Assembly (NCBI GenBank): GCA_964645205.1
Contig: CAZYBO010000007.1
Span: forward strand, 36,679 to 100,678
Length of the DNA stretch: 64,000 nucleotides
Source of the DNA: CAZYBO01 sp964645205
GTDB lineage: Bacteria; Pseudomonadota; Alphaproteobacteria; Rickettsiales; SXRF01
Direction: 5' to 3'
The position numbers and the translations under genes were made by a program. Each line of letters opens with the position of its first letter. The stretch's first letter is position 1. Of this stretch, positions 46,991-55,331 are shown in pieces. Under the pieces are notes generated by a model. The model was not told where the DNA came from and searched no databases. It was given only the letters and a program-made list of their open reading frames with translations.

Positions 46991-48418
46991 TTACACCGCT
47001 AATTGCGGGCGATCATGCGAGGGATGGCGGAGTTTATCAACTGCTTTTTCAGGAGGCAGCACAAGCTGGCCGAACGGCGCGAAAATATCCTGCCCGTGGC
47101 GGCTGACTTGAAGGAAGAATTGCGTGGCGCCCGCACGCTCCGCTTCGATGTGGAAACGCAGGCGGGAAGGGTCGCCGCCGCTTAGCGGGTGCGCATGCAC
47201 TAGCGCCTTGCCGTCGGCGCTGAAACCGACAAGGTGTGCGGCTGCGCCCAGCACCGGATCGAGATCCATGACCGGTTTGCCCTGCGTGTCGCGCACGGTG
47301 ATTTCCACGATGCCCGCTTCACCCTGACGCAGCGGCGCGGTGGCCTCCCAGTTGAAGGCCAGACCGCTTTGCACCGCATGCTTGTTAACGCGCACCACCG
47401 GCGGGATGGAGCGGCGGGACGTGTGCGGGAATTCGCTTTTGAGACGGTAGTTCTTCTGATCTTCAAGCGTGGTGAAATCCGCCCATGCGCTGTAGCGGTT
47501 CGAGGTGCCGGGGGTGAAGGTGAAGCTGAATACGCCCGGTTCCTGCGTCGGCTCCGGGTGGATGTGCTGGTAGTCTTTCAAACTCTGATCGGCGACAAAC
47601 AGATGCAGTTTTTTGGTATGCACGACGGCAAGCTCATCTTCGGTGAGTGGCTTTCCTGATACGGCGTGCTTGAGTTTGAGCGTAGCGGTGGTTGGCACGC
47701 CGATGGCGGGCGGCGCGAGCGTTTGCACTTCCGCGACGATGGCGCTTTCGGCGGCTTCGATTTTCTTATCGTCGCGTGCAAGCGTAAAGGTGAGGGCGGC
47801 TGGCAGAAGCGCCATGCCGCAGGTGAGGAAATGCGGGATGGCGGCTGCTATGCCCGATAGACCCATCATCGCGTGTTCGGCGGCGCCCATCGTGCCGATT
47901 GTGTTATCCACGAAGCTGATGACGCTGTTGGTGATCCCCGTTTCGCCCGCAAGGGTGGAGAGGAAGATGAGGCCGGAGCCGATGGCGGTGAGCACCGTGG
48001 GCATGGCGATGAGCGCGCTGGTGAGCAGTGCGCCGTATTTGATGACGTTGCCCCATTTTACGCGCTTTGAGCCGTCCTCCTTGCGCGCGATGAAGTTTCC
48101 GAGCAGTACGCCGCCGATACCGATGAGTCCGGTGGTCGCCGCGTTATATAGCCCGCCTGCGGCCAGTGATTCACCCGCGATGGGCACGGTTTTCAGTAAA
48201 TTATTCAGGATGCCTGCAAGCCCCATGCCGTTTTGCCTTGTGTGCAACACCCACAGGGATTCTTCCGCCATGCCAGCGCTGCTTATGCCGATTGCGGGAA
48301 GAATGTGCGGGGCAAGCGCAACGCTTGCGCCGAGCACAACGCCGCCGATGGCAAGGCCGGTCAGCGTGCGGCTCACGCGGGAGTGCGAATCCTTGCCGTG
48401 CGCCGCTTCATGCTGCAT
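46991..48418 (-). CDS. Membrane protein with His-containing periplasmic-like C-terminal domain, function unknown
   Basis: A 475-residue protein. The first 225 residues contain about five hydrophobic spans. The last 240 form a beta-rich domain with paired HxHP motifs (YQHIHPEP near residue 288 and LVHAHPLSG near 415), reminiscent of FixH/YtkA-like or copper-related domains. It lies 2 bases downstream of the SCO-like gene on the same strand, which supports a metal-handling or electron-transport role. I do not recognise a named family, so the role is only suggested by context. Confidence 0.6.
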   Translation of the reverse strand: MQHEAAHGKDSHSRVSRTLTGLAIGGVVLGASVALAPHILPAIGISSAGMAEESLWVLHTRQNGMGLAGILNNLLKTVPIAGESLAAGGLYNAATTGLIGIGGVLLGNFIARKEDGSKRVKWGNVIKYGALLTSALIAMPTVLTAIGSGLIFLSTLAGETGITNSVISFVDNTIGTMGAAEHAMMGLSGIAAAIPHFLTCGMALLPAALTFTLARDDKKIEAAESAIVAEVQTLAPPAIGVPTTATLKLKHAVSGKPLTEDELAVVHTKKLHLFVADQSLKDYQHIHPEPTQEPGVFSFTFTPGTSNRYSAWADFTTLEDQKNYRLKSEFPHTSRRSIPPVVRVNKHAVQSGLAFNWEATAPLRQGEAGIVEITVRDTQGKPVMDLDPVLGAAAHLVGFSADGKALVHAHPLSGGDPSRLRFHIEAERAGATQFFLQVSRHGQDIFAPFGQLVLPPEKAVDKLRHPSHDRPQLAV

Positions 48419-48420
48419 GG

Positions 48421-49167
48421 TTACAACCCTCTGCGCGGGCGTGCGGGAATTTCGGCGGCGATGGCTTGCGCAAGACGAGCGGGGTGCGTGGCGGGGTCTT
48501 TATCCATGTGGCCGGGGATGCTGCGGAACGCTTTTACGCTTTTGCCGTTTTCAAATATAGTGATGAAAGACGAATGCTGCCGTGGGTCATTACGGTTGAT
48601 GATGAGTCCCATGCGCTCTTCTATGTTTTGCGTGTCCTTCGAGGTCGGCGGGCAGACGAGGTGGATCAGGCGACCTTCCTGCGGCTTGTCTTTCGCTTCA
48701 AGGTATAACTTGTTGGCAACTTTGCGGCGTTCATCGGGATTGGATGGCACCAGCTCGTCCGCGTATTGCTTCATGCCCTTGGCATAAAGCGAGGTGACGT
48801 AGCTTTCCATGCTCGCCCTGTCGTCGGCGGGCATGGCGGATACGACGACGATGGGCACTTCCTTGCCTTGCCGCAGCAACTCGCGCTGGATCGTGGCGAC
48901 TGCGTCCATGATGCCGGGCTTGCCGGGCGTGCCGCCGCAGATCGCGCAATCGTTATAGCCGAACAGTACGAGGCAATGGCCGCTCCTGAACGCCTCCGCC
49001 GGGTTGAACGGCTTTCCGTTTTGGTCGGTGAGAGGGACGCCTGCAAATGCCGTGCTGAGTATTTTCCCCACGGGCTGCGCGTCGCTCGCGGTCGTAGCCA
49101 GTGCGCCGCCGGCAGTGACGAGCGTGATTTTTTTCAGGAACGAGCGGCGTGAAAAATCGGAGTCCAT
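48421..49167 (-). CDS. SCO1/SenC-like thioredoxin-fold protein with Tat-type signal
   Basis: A 248-residue protein starting at the ATG at 49167; a longer upstream reading would overlap rimM. The N-terminus SRRSFLKKITLVTAGGALA is a twin-arginine signal. The thioredoxin-fold region has LVLFGYNDCAICGGTPG, giving a CxxC site in the usual SCO copper-site position, and VVVSAMPADDRASMESYV, close to the SCO segment before the conserved loop. SCO proteins deliver copper to cytochrome oxidase. The metal-binding His of classical SCO proteins was not located with certainty, so it may be a redox or metal-handling relative. Confidence 0.7.
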   Translation of the reverse strand: MDSDFSRRSFLKKITLVTAGGALATTASDAQPVGKILSTAFAGVPLTDQNGKPFNPAEAFRSGHCLVLFGYNDCAICGGTPGKPGIMDAVATIQRELLRQGKEVPIVVVSAMPADDRASMESYVTSLYAKGMKQYADELVPSNPDERRKVANKLYLEAKDKPQEGRLIHLVCPPTSKDTQNIEERMGLIINRNDPRQHSSFITIFENGKSVKAFRSIPGHMDKDPATHPARLAQAIAAEIPARPRRGL

Positions 49168-49180
49168 AAGGGCTTTATCG

Positions 49181-49681
49181 TTAGCGTTTATTAATCTCAG
49201 TATCCAGATATTCGGGCGGATGTACAAGGATTATACCCTGTTTTATGCGCGTAATATCGATAAAAATGTCGTTTAACGGCAGCATTTCGCTGGTTCCGTC
49301 GACTTTTTCGATCTCAACGATGTCGCCTGCGCCGAAATTATAGAGTCCGGTGGTGGTGCCGTAGGGCGTGCCGTCTGTGAGTTGCGCGCGTAATCCCACG
49401 TAAAGGTCGCTTTTGTTCTGGGGAACGGCATCTTCAGGTGCATAGAGTGCCGTGCCTTTGAGCGCCTCGGCCTGATTGCGGTCGGTAATGCCCACAAGCG
49501 ATACGATTATGCCTTTGTCCTTGATGCTGTGGGCGGTGATGGTGAAGGCGCGCGCACCTGTGGCGTCGCTGAGCTGCGGGCAGTCGAGGAGGCCGCCTGG
49601 ATTATCGAGGAGAACGTGGAGTTTTACCTGACCGCGTATACCGTGCGCAGAGGTGATAACCGCTACTTTACGCAGTGGCAT
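49181..49681 (-). CDS. rimM: Ribosome maturation factor RimM
   Basis: A 166-residue 16S rRNA processing factor that binds S19 and helps mature the 30S head. The start LRKVAVITSAHGIRGQVKLHV and the C-terminal PRC-barrel segment GDIVEIEKVDGTSEMLPLND are diagnostic. It lies 11 bases downstream of rpsP on the same strand, the usual order, but trmD and rplS do not follow; an SCO-like gene comes next, 13 bases away. Confidence 0.94.
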   Translation of the reverse strand: MPLRKVAVITSAHGIRGQVKLHVLLDNPGGLLDCPQLSDATGARAFTITAHSIKDKGIIVSLVGITDRNQAEALKGTALYAPEDAVPQNKSDLYVGLRAQLTDGTPYGTTTGLYNFGAGDIVEIEKVDGTSEMLPLNDIFIDITRIKQGIILVHPPEYLDTEINKR

Positions 49682-49692
49682 CCTTCAGCGGA

Positions 49693-50019
49693 TTAGGCTG
49701 CGGCAGGAGCTGCTTCGCCGCCCTTGTCCTTTTTCGACTTGCGGGCTGCGCGCTGTGCGGGCTTCGTGGTGACGAGGCCAGCTTTGTTGAAGAACAAATG
49801 CACGCGGTCGCTCATCTGCGCACCGACGGAGAGCCAGTATTTCGCGCGTTCAGCGTTGATGGTCACGCGCTTTTCATTCTCGCTTGCCAGCAACGGATTG
49901 TAGGTGCCGATCTTTTCGATGAACTTGCTGTCACGCGGGCTGCGTGAATTGGTCACGATGAGGTGGTAGTAGGGGCGCTTTTTGGTGCCGGCGCGGGACA
50001 TTCTGATGGTGGTAGGCAT
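49693..50019 (-). CDS. rpsP: 30S ribosomal protein S16
   Basis: A 108-residue S16 with the conserved start IRMSRAGTKKRPYYHLIVT and the segment SRSPRDSKFIEKIGTYNPLL, followed by YWLSVGAQMSDRV. The C-terminal tail is Lys/Ala-rich, as in many alphaproteobacteria. An AAGGAA ribosome-binding site precedes the start on the minus strand. It forms a pair with rimM. Confidence 0.97.
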   Translation of the reverse strand: MPTTIRMSRAGTKKRPYYHLIVTNSRSPRDSKFIEKIGTYNPLLASENEKRVTINAERAKYWLSVGAQMSDRVHLFFNKAGLVTTKPAQRAARKSKKDKGGEAAPAAA

Positions 50020-50168
50020 AGGTTCCTTACGATTTCAAATGTTCAAGGTCGCGCTTTTTAACAGGTATTCAGATGCAGGTAAAGTGGAAAAAGCGCGTTT
50101 TTACCATCCTCCACCGTAAAAAGCGGGGAAAGGACGGAAAACATATGAAAAATTAACCATTTATCGGC

Positions 50169-50187
50169 TATAATGGGTCAGGAGGAG
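50169..50187 (+). promoter_or_regulatory. TATAAT box and GGAGGAG site before the acyltransferase gene
   Basis: A perfect TATAAT at 50169-50174 lies just upstream of GGAGGAG (50181-50187) and the ATG at 50192. If used as a -10 box the transcript would begin at or next to the ribosome-binding site, giving a very short leader; no good -35 box is seen. The rest of the 172-base gap to rpsP shows no gene and should hold the rpsP promoter on the other strand. Confidence 0.35.
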
Positions 50188-50191
50188 CGAT

Positions 50192-50893
50192 ATGCGTGCG
50201 ACGGCGGCAACCATAGCAAACCAGGCCATGGAAAAAATCAAAATGCCCAAGGGGAAAATCTCCTTTTACCTTTCGCCCGTTTACCGCGAGGTGCTCCACT
50301 GGCTGACGCGGTTCGTCTACCGCCCCCGTTATATCGGCTTTGAAAATATTCCCGCTACCGGCGCGGCCATCCTTATCTGCAACCATGTGTCCTATATGGA
50401 CGGGCCGATTCTGGATGCGGGCTGCAAACGCCATATACGCTATATCATCGACGACGAAATTTACCGTCTGCCGGGCGTGCATTACCTGATGAAGCTCGCC
50501 AACGCGATCCCCATTGCGCCGAACCGCAAAAGTGTGGAAGCCGCGCTCGATGCGATTTCCGAAGGGCTGCGCGCGGGCGATCTCATCTGTATTTTTCCTG
50601 AGGGTGAGTTGACATTTACCGGCAGTTTAGGACGCTTCCGCCCCGGTATCGAATGGATGCTCAAGCGCGATCCCGTGCCGGTGGTGCCTATCGCGCTGGC
50701 CGGGTTATGGGGCAGCGTGTTCAGTCGCAAGGATATGAAATCGTGGATACGCTTCGTTCCGCGCCGCTGGCTGCGGCACAACGTGAAAGTGATCTGCGGT
50801 AAGCCGATTCCCGCTGAGCAGACACCCACGCTTACGGTGAACCATCTTCAGGAAATCGTGCTGAAGATGAAGTATTCGCTGAATACGAAATAA
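50192..50893 (+). CDS. 1-acyl-sn-glycerol-3-phosphate acyltransferase family (PlsC-like)
   Basis: A 233-residue acyltransferase. The HX4D catalytic motif is in ICNHVSYMDGP (residues about 67-77), and the second motif FPEGELTFTG follows at about 136. The membrane-facing N-terminal region is short. PlsC-type enzymes acylate lysophosphatidate; because it lacks operon partners, it may instead be a paralogue acting on other lipids. It is the only plus-strand gene between the rpsP and ffh groups. Confidence 0.88.
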   Translation: MRATAATIANQAMEKIKMPKGKISFYLSPVYREVLHWLTRFVYRPRYIGFENIPATGAAILICNHVSYMDGPILDAGCKRHIRYIIDDEIYRLPGVHYLMKLANAIPIAPNRKSVEAALDAISEGLRAGDLICIFPEGELTFTGSLGRFRPGIEWMLKRDPVPVVPIALAGLWGSVFSRKDMKSWIRFVPRRWLRHNVKVICGKPIPAEQTPTLTVNHLQEIVLKMKYSLNTK

Positions 50894-50911
50894 GCGATCA
50901 TCCTGGCAAAC

Positions 50912-50986
50912 TGTCATCCTGAACGAAGTGAAGGATCTAAAGCGTTACGCAGACAGAAATATTCTTCGCATATGCTCAGGATGACA
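50912..50986. repeat. Dispersed palindromic repeat, TGTCATCCTGA type
   Basis: Left arm TGTCATCCTGA followed by ACGAAGTGAAGGAT (50912-50936), and right arm ending GCTCAGGATGACA (to 50986), pair as an inverted repeat at their 11-base ends with weaker pairing inside. The left part matches the widely distributed bacterial repeat with consensus TGTCATCCTGAGC-GAAG-CGAAGGAT. It sits between two convergent genes (acyltransferase and the Ala-rich protein), where it may act as a transcription terminator. Confidence 0.8.
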
Positions 50987-51006
50987 AAATAAGGAGTAAC
51001 AGGAAC

Positions 51007-52473
51007 CTAATTTTTCTGTGGTGCGGACTTGTCCTTGCCGGCAGCGGGCGCTCCTGCAGGCGTGTGCTGCGAGGATATATCGTCCTGATTCGCCGCCATG
51101 TCGAACGTTACGCCGCCGGTGAATTTGCTCGGCACAACGGGGGCAGGAGCGGGCTGCGGATGCGCAGCGCGGCGCTGCATCACTTCAATGGCGCCCATTT
51201 CGTCGATCTTGAATTTACGGCTCTTAGCCTCGTTCAGCAGTTCATTAAGTTCGTTCGTTTGCTCCGGCGTAAGTGTCTTGCGGATCGCTTCGGCTTTTTT
51301 AGCGCGGTCTGCTTTGATAGCGGCTTCTTCTTCCGGCGATTTCACGCCGTATGCAGCGTCGAAACCAGACTTGAATACGTTGTGCGCCAGCTTGTCCGCG
51401 CCAAGCGTTTCACCTACTAAAGAGGTGAGGGCGCTGCGCGTCATATTCTGCTCGCCCGTAGCAATGGTGTTGGCTGTGGACATGAAATCCTTGGTAGCCA
51501 TACCAGCGAGAAAACCGATCGGGCCGAGAAACAATCCTCCGGCTTCTGCGGCGCTGCCTATGGTCTGCATAGTCGCGCTGCCAGTTTTGCCTTCCTTTAC
51601 CAAGTCTTTGACATGTGCGCCATCAAAGCCCACGGTTGCGACGGCTCCAACAATGGGGACATATTTCGCCGCAGGAGCCAACACTTTGGATATGTTTGCT
51701 GCTACTTCCCCGGCATTGAGGGCTTGGGCAACGGCGGGAGCAGCTTGGGCAACGGCAGGAGCGGCTTGTGTTGCGGCGGTGGCTGCAGCGGCAGTCGTTG
51801 CCGTTGCGGTTGCGGCCGTCGCATCTACAGCTGGTTTCCATATCTTAAATATTGATAACGCATCCTTGCCATACGCTGTCACGTTATTGGCAGTATCGGC
51901 AATGAGCTTAGCGCTGCCCGCAAGTAAATTTGCTCCGGCGTTTACAGTGGTCTTTACAACACCGGCACCTTGCTTGATGGCGGTGGGCGTTACTGAGCTG
52001 ATTGCTTCAGATACAGCACCTGGAGCGGCATGGCTTATGATACGCGCAGTACTGATGCCCATAGGCACGGCGGCTAATCCACCGGTAAGTGCTAAGGCCT
52101 TTGTTTTCGCGGATTCCGTTTCCGCACGCTTGGCTTCTGCGATCTCTGCGGCGGTCGGCGCACTTACCTCGGTGGTTGTGAAGCCGAGCTTGTCTTGTAT
52201 CCAGTTGAAGCCTTCCTTGGCTTTTTCCTTGCCGGTTTGCAGTGCTGCACCTGCTGCGGACGCGGCTTTATCACCCGCATTGCGGATATTGGTGGCGGCG
52301 CCGCCGGTCTTATCGTCTACCCATTTGGCGAATTTGTCGTTGAGGAAGATGAGGCCGGTGACGGCGAGCGCGGCGACGGCCACGAAGGTAAGCGCTTTCC
52401 ACAGGAAGCTACCGATTTTCCCAAGAAGCGACTGCTCCCGGCGCGGCTGGTATTCTTCGTCTTCGTACTGCAT
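51007..52473 (-). CDS. Ala-rich membrane-anchored protein of unknown function
   Basis: A 488-residue protein. Residues about 20-40 (LWKALTFVAVAALAVTGLIFL) form one membrane span. The rest is Ala/Thr-rich, with low-complexity stretches (a Thr-Ala repeat and AAPAVAQAAPAVAQ) and a central glycine-rich hydrophobic region (AAEAGGLFLGPIGFLAGMAT) that may insert in membranes. The C-terminal 60 residues are Pro-rich. No domain was recognised. It interrupts the usual ffh to rpsP neighbourhood and is transcribed in the same direction as both. Confidence 0.65.
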   Translation of the reverse strand: MQYEDEEYQPRREQSLLGKIGSFLWKALTFVAVAALAVTGLIFLNDKFAKWVDDKTGGAATNIRNAGDKAASAAGAALQTGKEKAKEGFNWIQDKLGFTTTEVSAPTAAEIAEAKRAETESAKTKALALTGGLAAVPMGISTARIISHAAPGAVSEAISSVTPTAIKQGAGVVKTTVNAGANLLAGSAKLIADTANNVTAYGKDALSIFKIWKPAVDATAATATATTAAAATAATQAAPAVAQAAPAVAQALNAGEVAANISKVLAPAAKYVPIVGAVATVGFDGAHVKDLVKEGKTGSATMQTIGSAAEAGGLFLGPIGFLAGMATKDFMSTANTIATGEQNMTRSALTSLVGETLGADKLAHNVFKSGFDAAYGVKSPEEEAAIKADRAKKAEAIRKTLTPEQTNELNELLNEAKSRKFKIDEMGAIEVMQRRAAHPQPAPAPVVPSKFTGGVTFDMAANQDDISSQHTPAGAPAAGKDKSAPQKN

Positions 52474-52570
52474 GTTAGCTCTTTCCTAGTGTCTTGATCT
52501 ATCACTACTATTCTAGGCCATTATGCCATGAAATGGAAATTTTTGTATGAAGATTTGATGAAGGGTATTA

Positions 52571-52616
52571 TGACAGGATTGTCACAAATTAATATATTGT
52601 AATATAATGATATATT
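52571..52616. other. Tandem small dyads between ffh and the Ala-rich protein gene
   Basis: TGACA-GGAT-TGTCA (52571-52584) is a perfect 5-bp hairpin; AATATAT-N12-ATATATT (52591-52616) is an AT-only 7-bp inverted repeat directly after the ffh stop. Together they lie at the end of the ffh transcript and just upstream of the next gene, so they could act in termination or as a binding site. Nothing else is seen in the 144-base gap. Confidence 0.35.
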
Positions 52617-52617
52617 C

Positions 52618-53973
52618 CTAATGACGCATGCCCAGAAGCTGGTTCAGCCCGCCGCGCATCATGCCCTTCTGACCGAGTTTTTTCAGGCGCTTTACCATGT
52701 CTTCCATCTGCTGGTGCTGCTTGATGACGCGGTTGACGTCCTGCACCTCCACGCCCGCGCCCTTGGCGATGCGCAGGCGGCGTGAGCCGTTGAGCAGCTT
52801 GGGCTGCTTACGCTCCTTCGCGGTCATAGATAGGATAATGGCTTCCTGACGGGCGAGCATTTTTTCGTCGATGCGCGCATCCTTAAGCTGTTCTTTCAGC
52901 TTGCCGACGCCGGGCATCATTTTCATCATCGCGCCTACGCCGCCCATTTTTTTCATCTTGCGCAACTGGTCGAGCAAATCGTCGAAATCGAACGAGCCTT
53001 GCATCATTTTGGCGGCGATTTTTTCGGCTTCTTCCTGATCGACGGCTTCCGACGCTTTTTCCACGAACGACACGATGTCGCCCATATCGAGAATGCGCGA
53101 TGCGATACGTGCAGGATGGAATTCCTCGAACTCATCGATCTTTTCGCCTACGCCGATGAATTTGATGGGCTGGCCGGTGACAGCGCGCATGGAAAGCGCA
53201 GCACCCCCGCGCCCGTCGCCATCCACGCGGGTGAGCACGATGCCGGTGATGCCGACCTGTTCATGGAAGGATTTTGCGATGTTGACTGCGTCTTGGCCGG
53301 TGAGCGAATCGGCTACCAGCAGCGTTTCGATCGGTGTGGCGCGCTGCCTGACGGCTTTCAGCTCTTCCATCAGTTCGGCATCGACGTGCAGGCGGCCTGC
53401 CGTATCGAGCAGCAATACGTCGTATCCTTCAAGGCGCGCGGCCTTGAGTGCGCGCTCGGTGATTTCCAGCGGTTTCTGGCCTGCGATGATCGGCAACGCG
53501 CCGACGCCCGCTTTCGCGGCGACCTGCTCCAACTGCTGCTGCGCGGCGGGGCGGTAAATGTCGAGCGAGGCGACGAGCACTTTTTTGCCCTGCTTATCCT
53601 TCAGGCGCTTGGCGAGCTTGCCGGTGGAGGTGGTTTTACCGGAACCCTGCAACCCTACCATCATGATGACAGCGGGCGGCGTGGCGGCGAGGTTGATCGC
53701 CTGATGTTCGCTGCCCAGCAATTCGGTGAGATGGTCGTTGACCAGCTTGATGACCATCTGGCCAGGGCTGACGCTCTGTACGATCTCGGTGCCGAGCGCT
53801 TTCGTTTTCAGTGAGGCGACGAAATCCTTCACCACCGGCAGCGCGACATCGGCCTCCAGCAGCGCGATACGCACTTCGCGCATGGCCTCGTCGATGTCGG
53901 CTTCCGATAGCACGCCGCGCTTGCGCAGCTTGTCGAAAATGCCGGTGAGTTTATTGGAAAGGCCTGTGAACAT
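52618..53973 (-). CDS. ffh: Signal recognition particle protein Ffh
   Basis: A 451-residue SRP54 GTPase that targets nascent membrane proteins together with 4.5S RNA and FtsY. The N domain is residues 1-95; the G domain has GLQGSGKTT at 107-115, DTAGRLHVD, and TRVDGDGRGG (TRVD in place of the more common TKxD, as in other alphaproteobacteria). The methionine-rich M domain starts near 330 (QLRKMKKMGGVGAMMKMMPG) and ends MMRGGLNQLLGMRH. Start and length are normal. Confidence 0.97.
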   Translation of the reverse strand: MFTGLSNKLTGIFDKLRKRGVLSEADIDEAMREVRIALLEADVALPVVKDFVASLKTKALGTEIVQSVSPGQMVIKLVNDHLTELLGSEHQAINLAATPPAVIMMVGLQGSGKTTSTGKLAKRLKDKQGKKVLVASLDIYRPAAQQQLEQVAAKAGVGALPIIAGQKPLEITERALKAARLEGYDVLLLDTAGRLHVDAELMEELKAVRQRATPIETLLVADSLTGQDAVNIAKSFHEQVGITGIVLTRVDGDGRGGAALSMRAVTGQPIKFIGVGEKIDEFEEFHPARIASRILDMGDIVSFVEKASEAVDQEEAEKIAAKMMQGSFDFDDLLDQLRKMKKMGGVGAMMKMMPGVGKLKEQLKDARIDEKMLARQEAIILSMTAKERKQPKLLNGSRRLRIAKGAGVEVQDVNRVIKQHQQMEDMVKRLKKLGQKGMMRGGLNQLLGMRH

Positions 53974-53977
53974 GCGA

Positions 53978-54289
53978 TTACCCCGGTAACTTTAAGCGTT
54001 CCACTATACGTCCGCCTTGTAGATGCTCGCTTATGACTTCGTCAACGTCTTCTTTGGTTTTGCAGGCATACCAGACGCCCTCGGGGTAGATGACCATGCA
54101 AGGGCCAAGCTCACAGCGATCCAGGCATCCGGCGTTATTGACGCGGGTTCTGGCGATACCCGCTTCCTTCACTTTCCGCTTCATGTAATCACGCAATTCC
54201 TCACCATTTTTTTCCGCGCAACAGCCGCGCGTATGCCCCGGCTCGCGGCGGTTGGTGCAGCAGAAAACATGGTGATCGAAGAAAGGCAT
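53978..54289 (-). CDS. (2Fe-2S) thioredoxin-like ferredoxin
   Basis: A 103-residue protein. The four cluster ligands of the thioredoxin-like 2Fe-2S family are visible: FCCTNRREPGHTRGCC near the start, and NNAGCLDRCELGPCMVIYPEG near residue 60. Such small ferredoxins pass electrons to uncharacterised partners. It lies between yggT and ffh, 1 base from yggT, all on the minus strand. Confidence 0.88.
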   Translation of the reverse strand: MPFFDHHVFCCTNRREPGHTRGCCAEKNGEELRDYMKRKVKEAGIARTRVNNAGCLDRCELGPCMVIYPEGVWYACKTKEDVDEVISEHLQGGRIVERLKLPG

Positions 54290-54290
54290 T

Positions 54291-54566
54291 TTAGAGATAG
54301 GTGCGCAGGGCGTTACGCAGGAATTCCAGCAGCAGGAAAAGGATGATCGGCGATACGTCGATGCCGCCGAGGTCGGGCAGGATTTTGCGGATGCGTTTCA
54401 GTGCAGGCTCGCAGAGGCGGTCGAGCGCATACATGACTTTCTGTACGACGGGCTGGTAGGCATTTACCACCTTGAAGGAGATCAGGGTGGAGAGTATCGC
54501 CCAGGCAATGATGCAGAACACGTATATCTGGAGGATGCTGTCGATGAGGATAATAAAGGGAGCCAT
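54291..54566 (-). CDS. yggT: YggT family membrane protein
   Basis: A 91-residue protein with two hydrophobic segments: LIDSILQIYVFCIIAWAILS (6-25) and IDVSPIILFLLLEFLRNAL (69-87). The intervening region has LCEPALKRIRKILPDLGGID, a family signature. YggT proteins are linked to osmotic stress and membrane assembly but have no assigned reaction. It starts a minus-strand run with the ferredoxin and ffh. Confidence 0.9.
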   Translation of the reverse strand: MAPFIILIDSILQIYVFCIIAWAILSTLISFKVVNAYQPVVQKVMYALDRLCEPALKRIRKILPDLGGIDVSPIILFLLLEFLRNALRTYL

Positions 54567-54778
54567 GGGTTTTTAGCCTCTCTACGTATGAGGGAAAGAT
54601 GCAACAGTCTGCGCGCAATATCGCGCTTTTCCTTTGATTTTGCAACAACTACCGCGTGAAACGCCCTCAACTTAATCTAATCTTAAGGAAAAACGGCTAA
54701 TTCTTAAAACGCGTGCATCGTGGATGGGCAGGCTTTTGCATTGCCCGGCGTCTGGCACGCGCAGGTGAAAGATACTAC

Positions 54779-55327
54779 GTGAATAATACTATAAAAAAAT
54801 ATGCGGCGATAACGAGCGTGCTGGCGTTGCTTTCGCAAACGCCCGCCGACGCGTACGCGCAGGACAAAGATTACTACGTCAAAGCGGCCTTCCTTTATAA
54901 ATTCATCAAGTTCGTGGAGTGGCCGGGAGATAAAAATATCGCCAGCCAAAACGCTATCGACGTGTGCGTGATCGGCGAGACTGAACTGATTCAAGCCGCG
55001 CCTGTTTTCAAAGGCGCGTCAACGCCTACATTATCGCTTGCGCTGGTGGAGGAAAAAAATCCCGACCGTGTGGCGGCGCATTGCCATATCTTATTTATCG
55101 GCGATGTCGGCGCGGAAGCCATGGCCGACATATTGCGCTCGGTCAAAGGCAAGCCGGTGTTGACGGTAAGCGATAATGAAGGATTTGCCGAACGCGGCGG
55201 CATCATCGGCTTTGTGATGGAGGAAAACAAAGTCAAGCTGGCCGTAAACACCAAATCAGCCAGTGAAGCAGGGTTGCGGATCGACGCGCAGCTCCTGGAA
55301 ATCGCCCTCAAAGTGATAGACAGGTAA
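54779..55327 (+). CDS. YfiR family periplasmic protein
   Basis: A 182-residue protein. A GTG start at 54779, with an AGGTGAAAG site upstream, gives a clean signal peptide (MNNTIKKYAAITSVLALLSQ, cut after DAYAQ). The mature part begins YYVKAAFLYKFIKFVEWPG, the YfiR signature, followed by IDVCVIGETEL and NEGFAERGGIIGFVMEENKVKLAVN. In Pseudomonas YfiR represses the diguanylate cyclase YfiN from the periplasm. Here the gene 4 bases downstream encodes a histidine kinase, so YfiR probably senses a signal for that kinase. The 212-base gap before it has no gene. Confidence 0.85.
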   Translation: MNNTIKKYAAITSVLALLSQTPADAYAQDKDYYVKAAFLYKFIKFVEWPGDKNIASQNAIDVCVIGETELIQAAPVFKGASTPTLSLALVEEKNPDRVAAHCHILFIGDVGAEAMADILRSVKGKPVLTVSDNEGFAERGGIIGFVMEENKVKLAVNTKSASEAGLRIDAQLLEIALKVIDR

Positions 55328-55331
55328 GATT

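Noticed and set aside
49168..49227. 20-residue upstream extension of the SCO-like protein
   Set aside because: It would overlap rimM and place residues before a complete Tat signal.
54611..54630. Terminator-like hairpin GCGCG-CAATAT-CGCGC followed by TTTT
   Set aside because: On the plus strand no upstream plus-strand gene ends here, and on the minus strand no T tract follows; probably chance.
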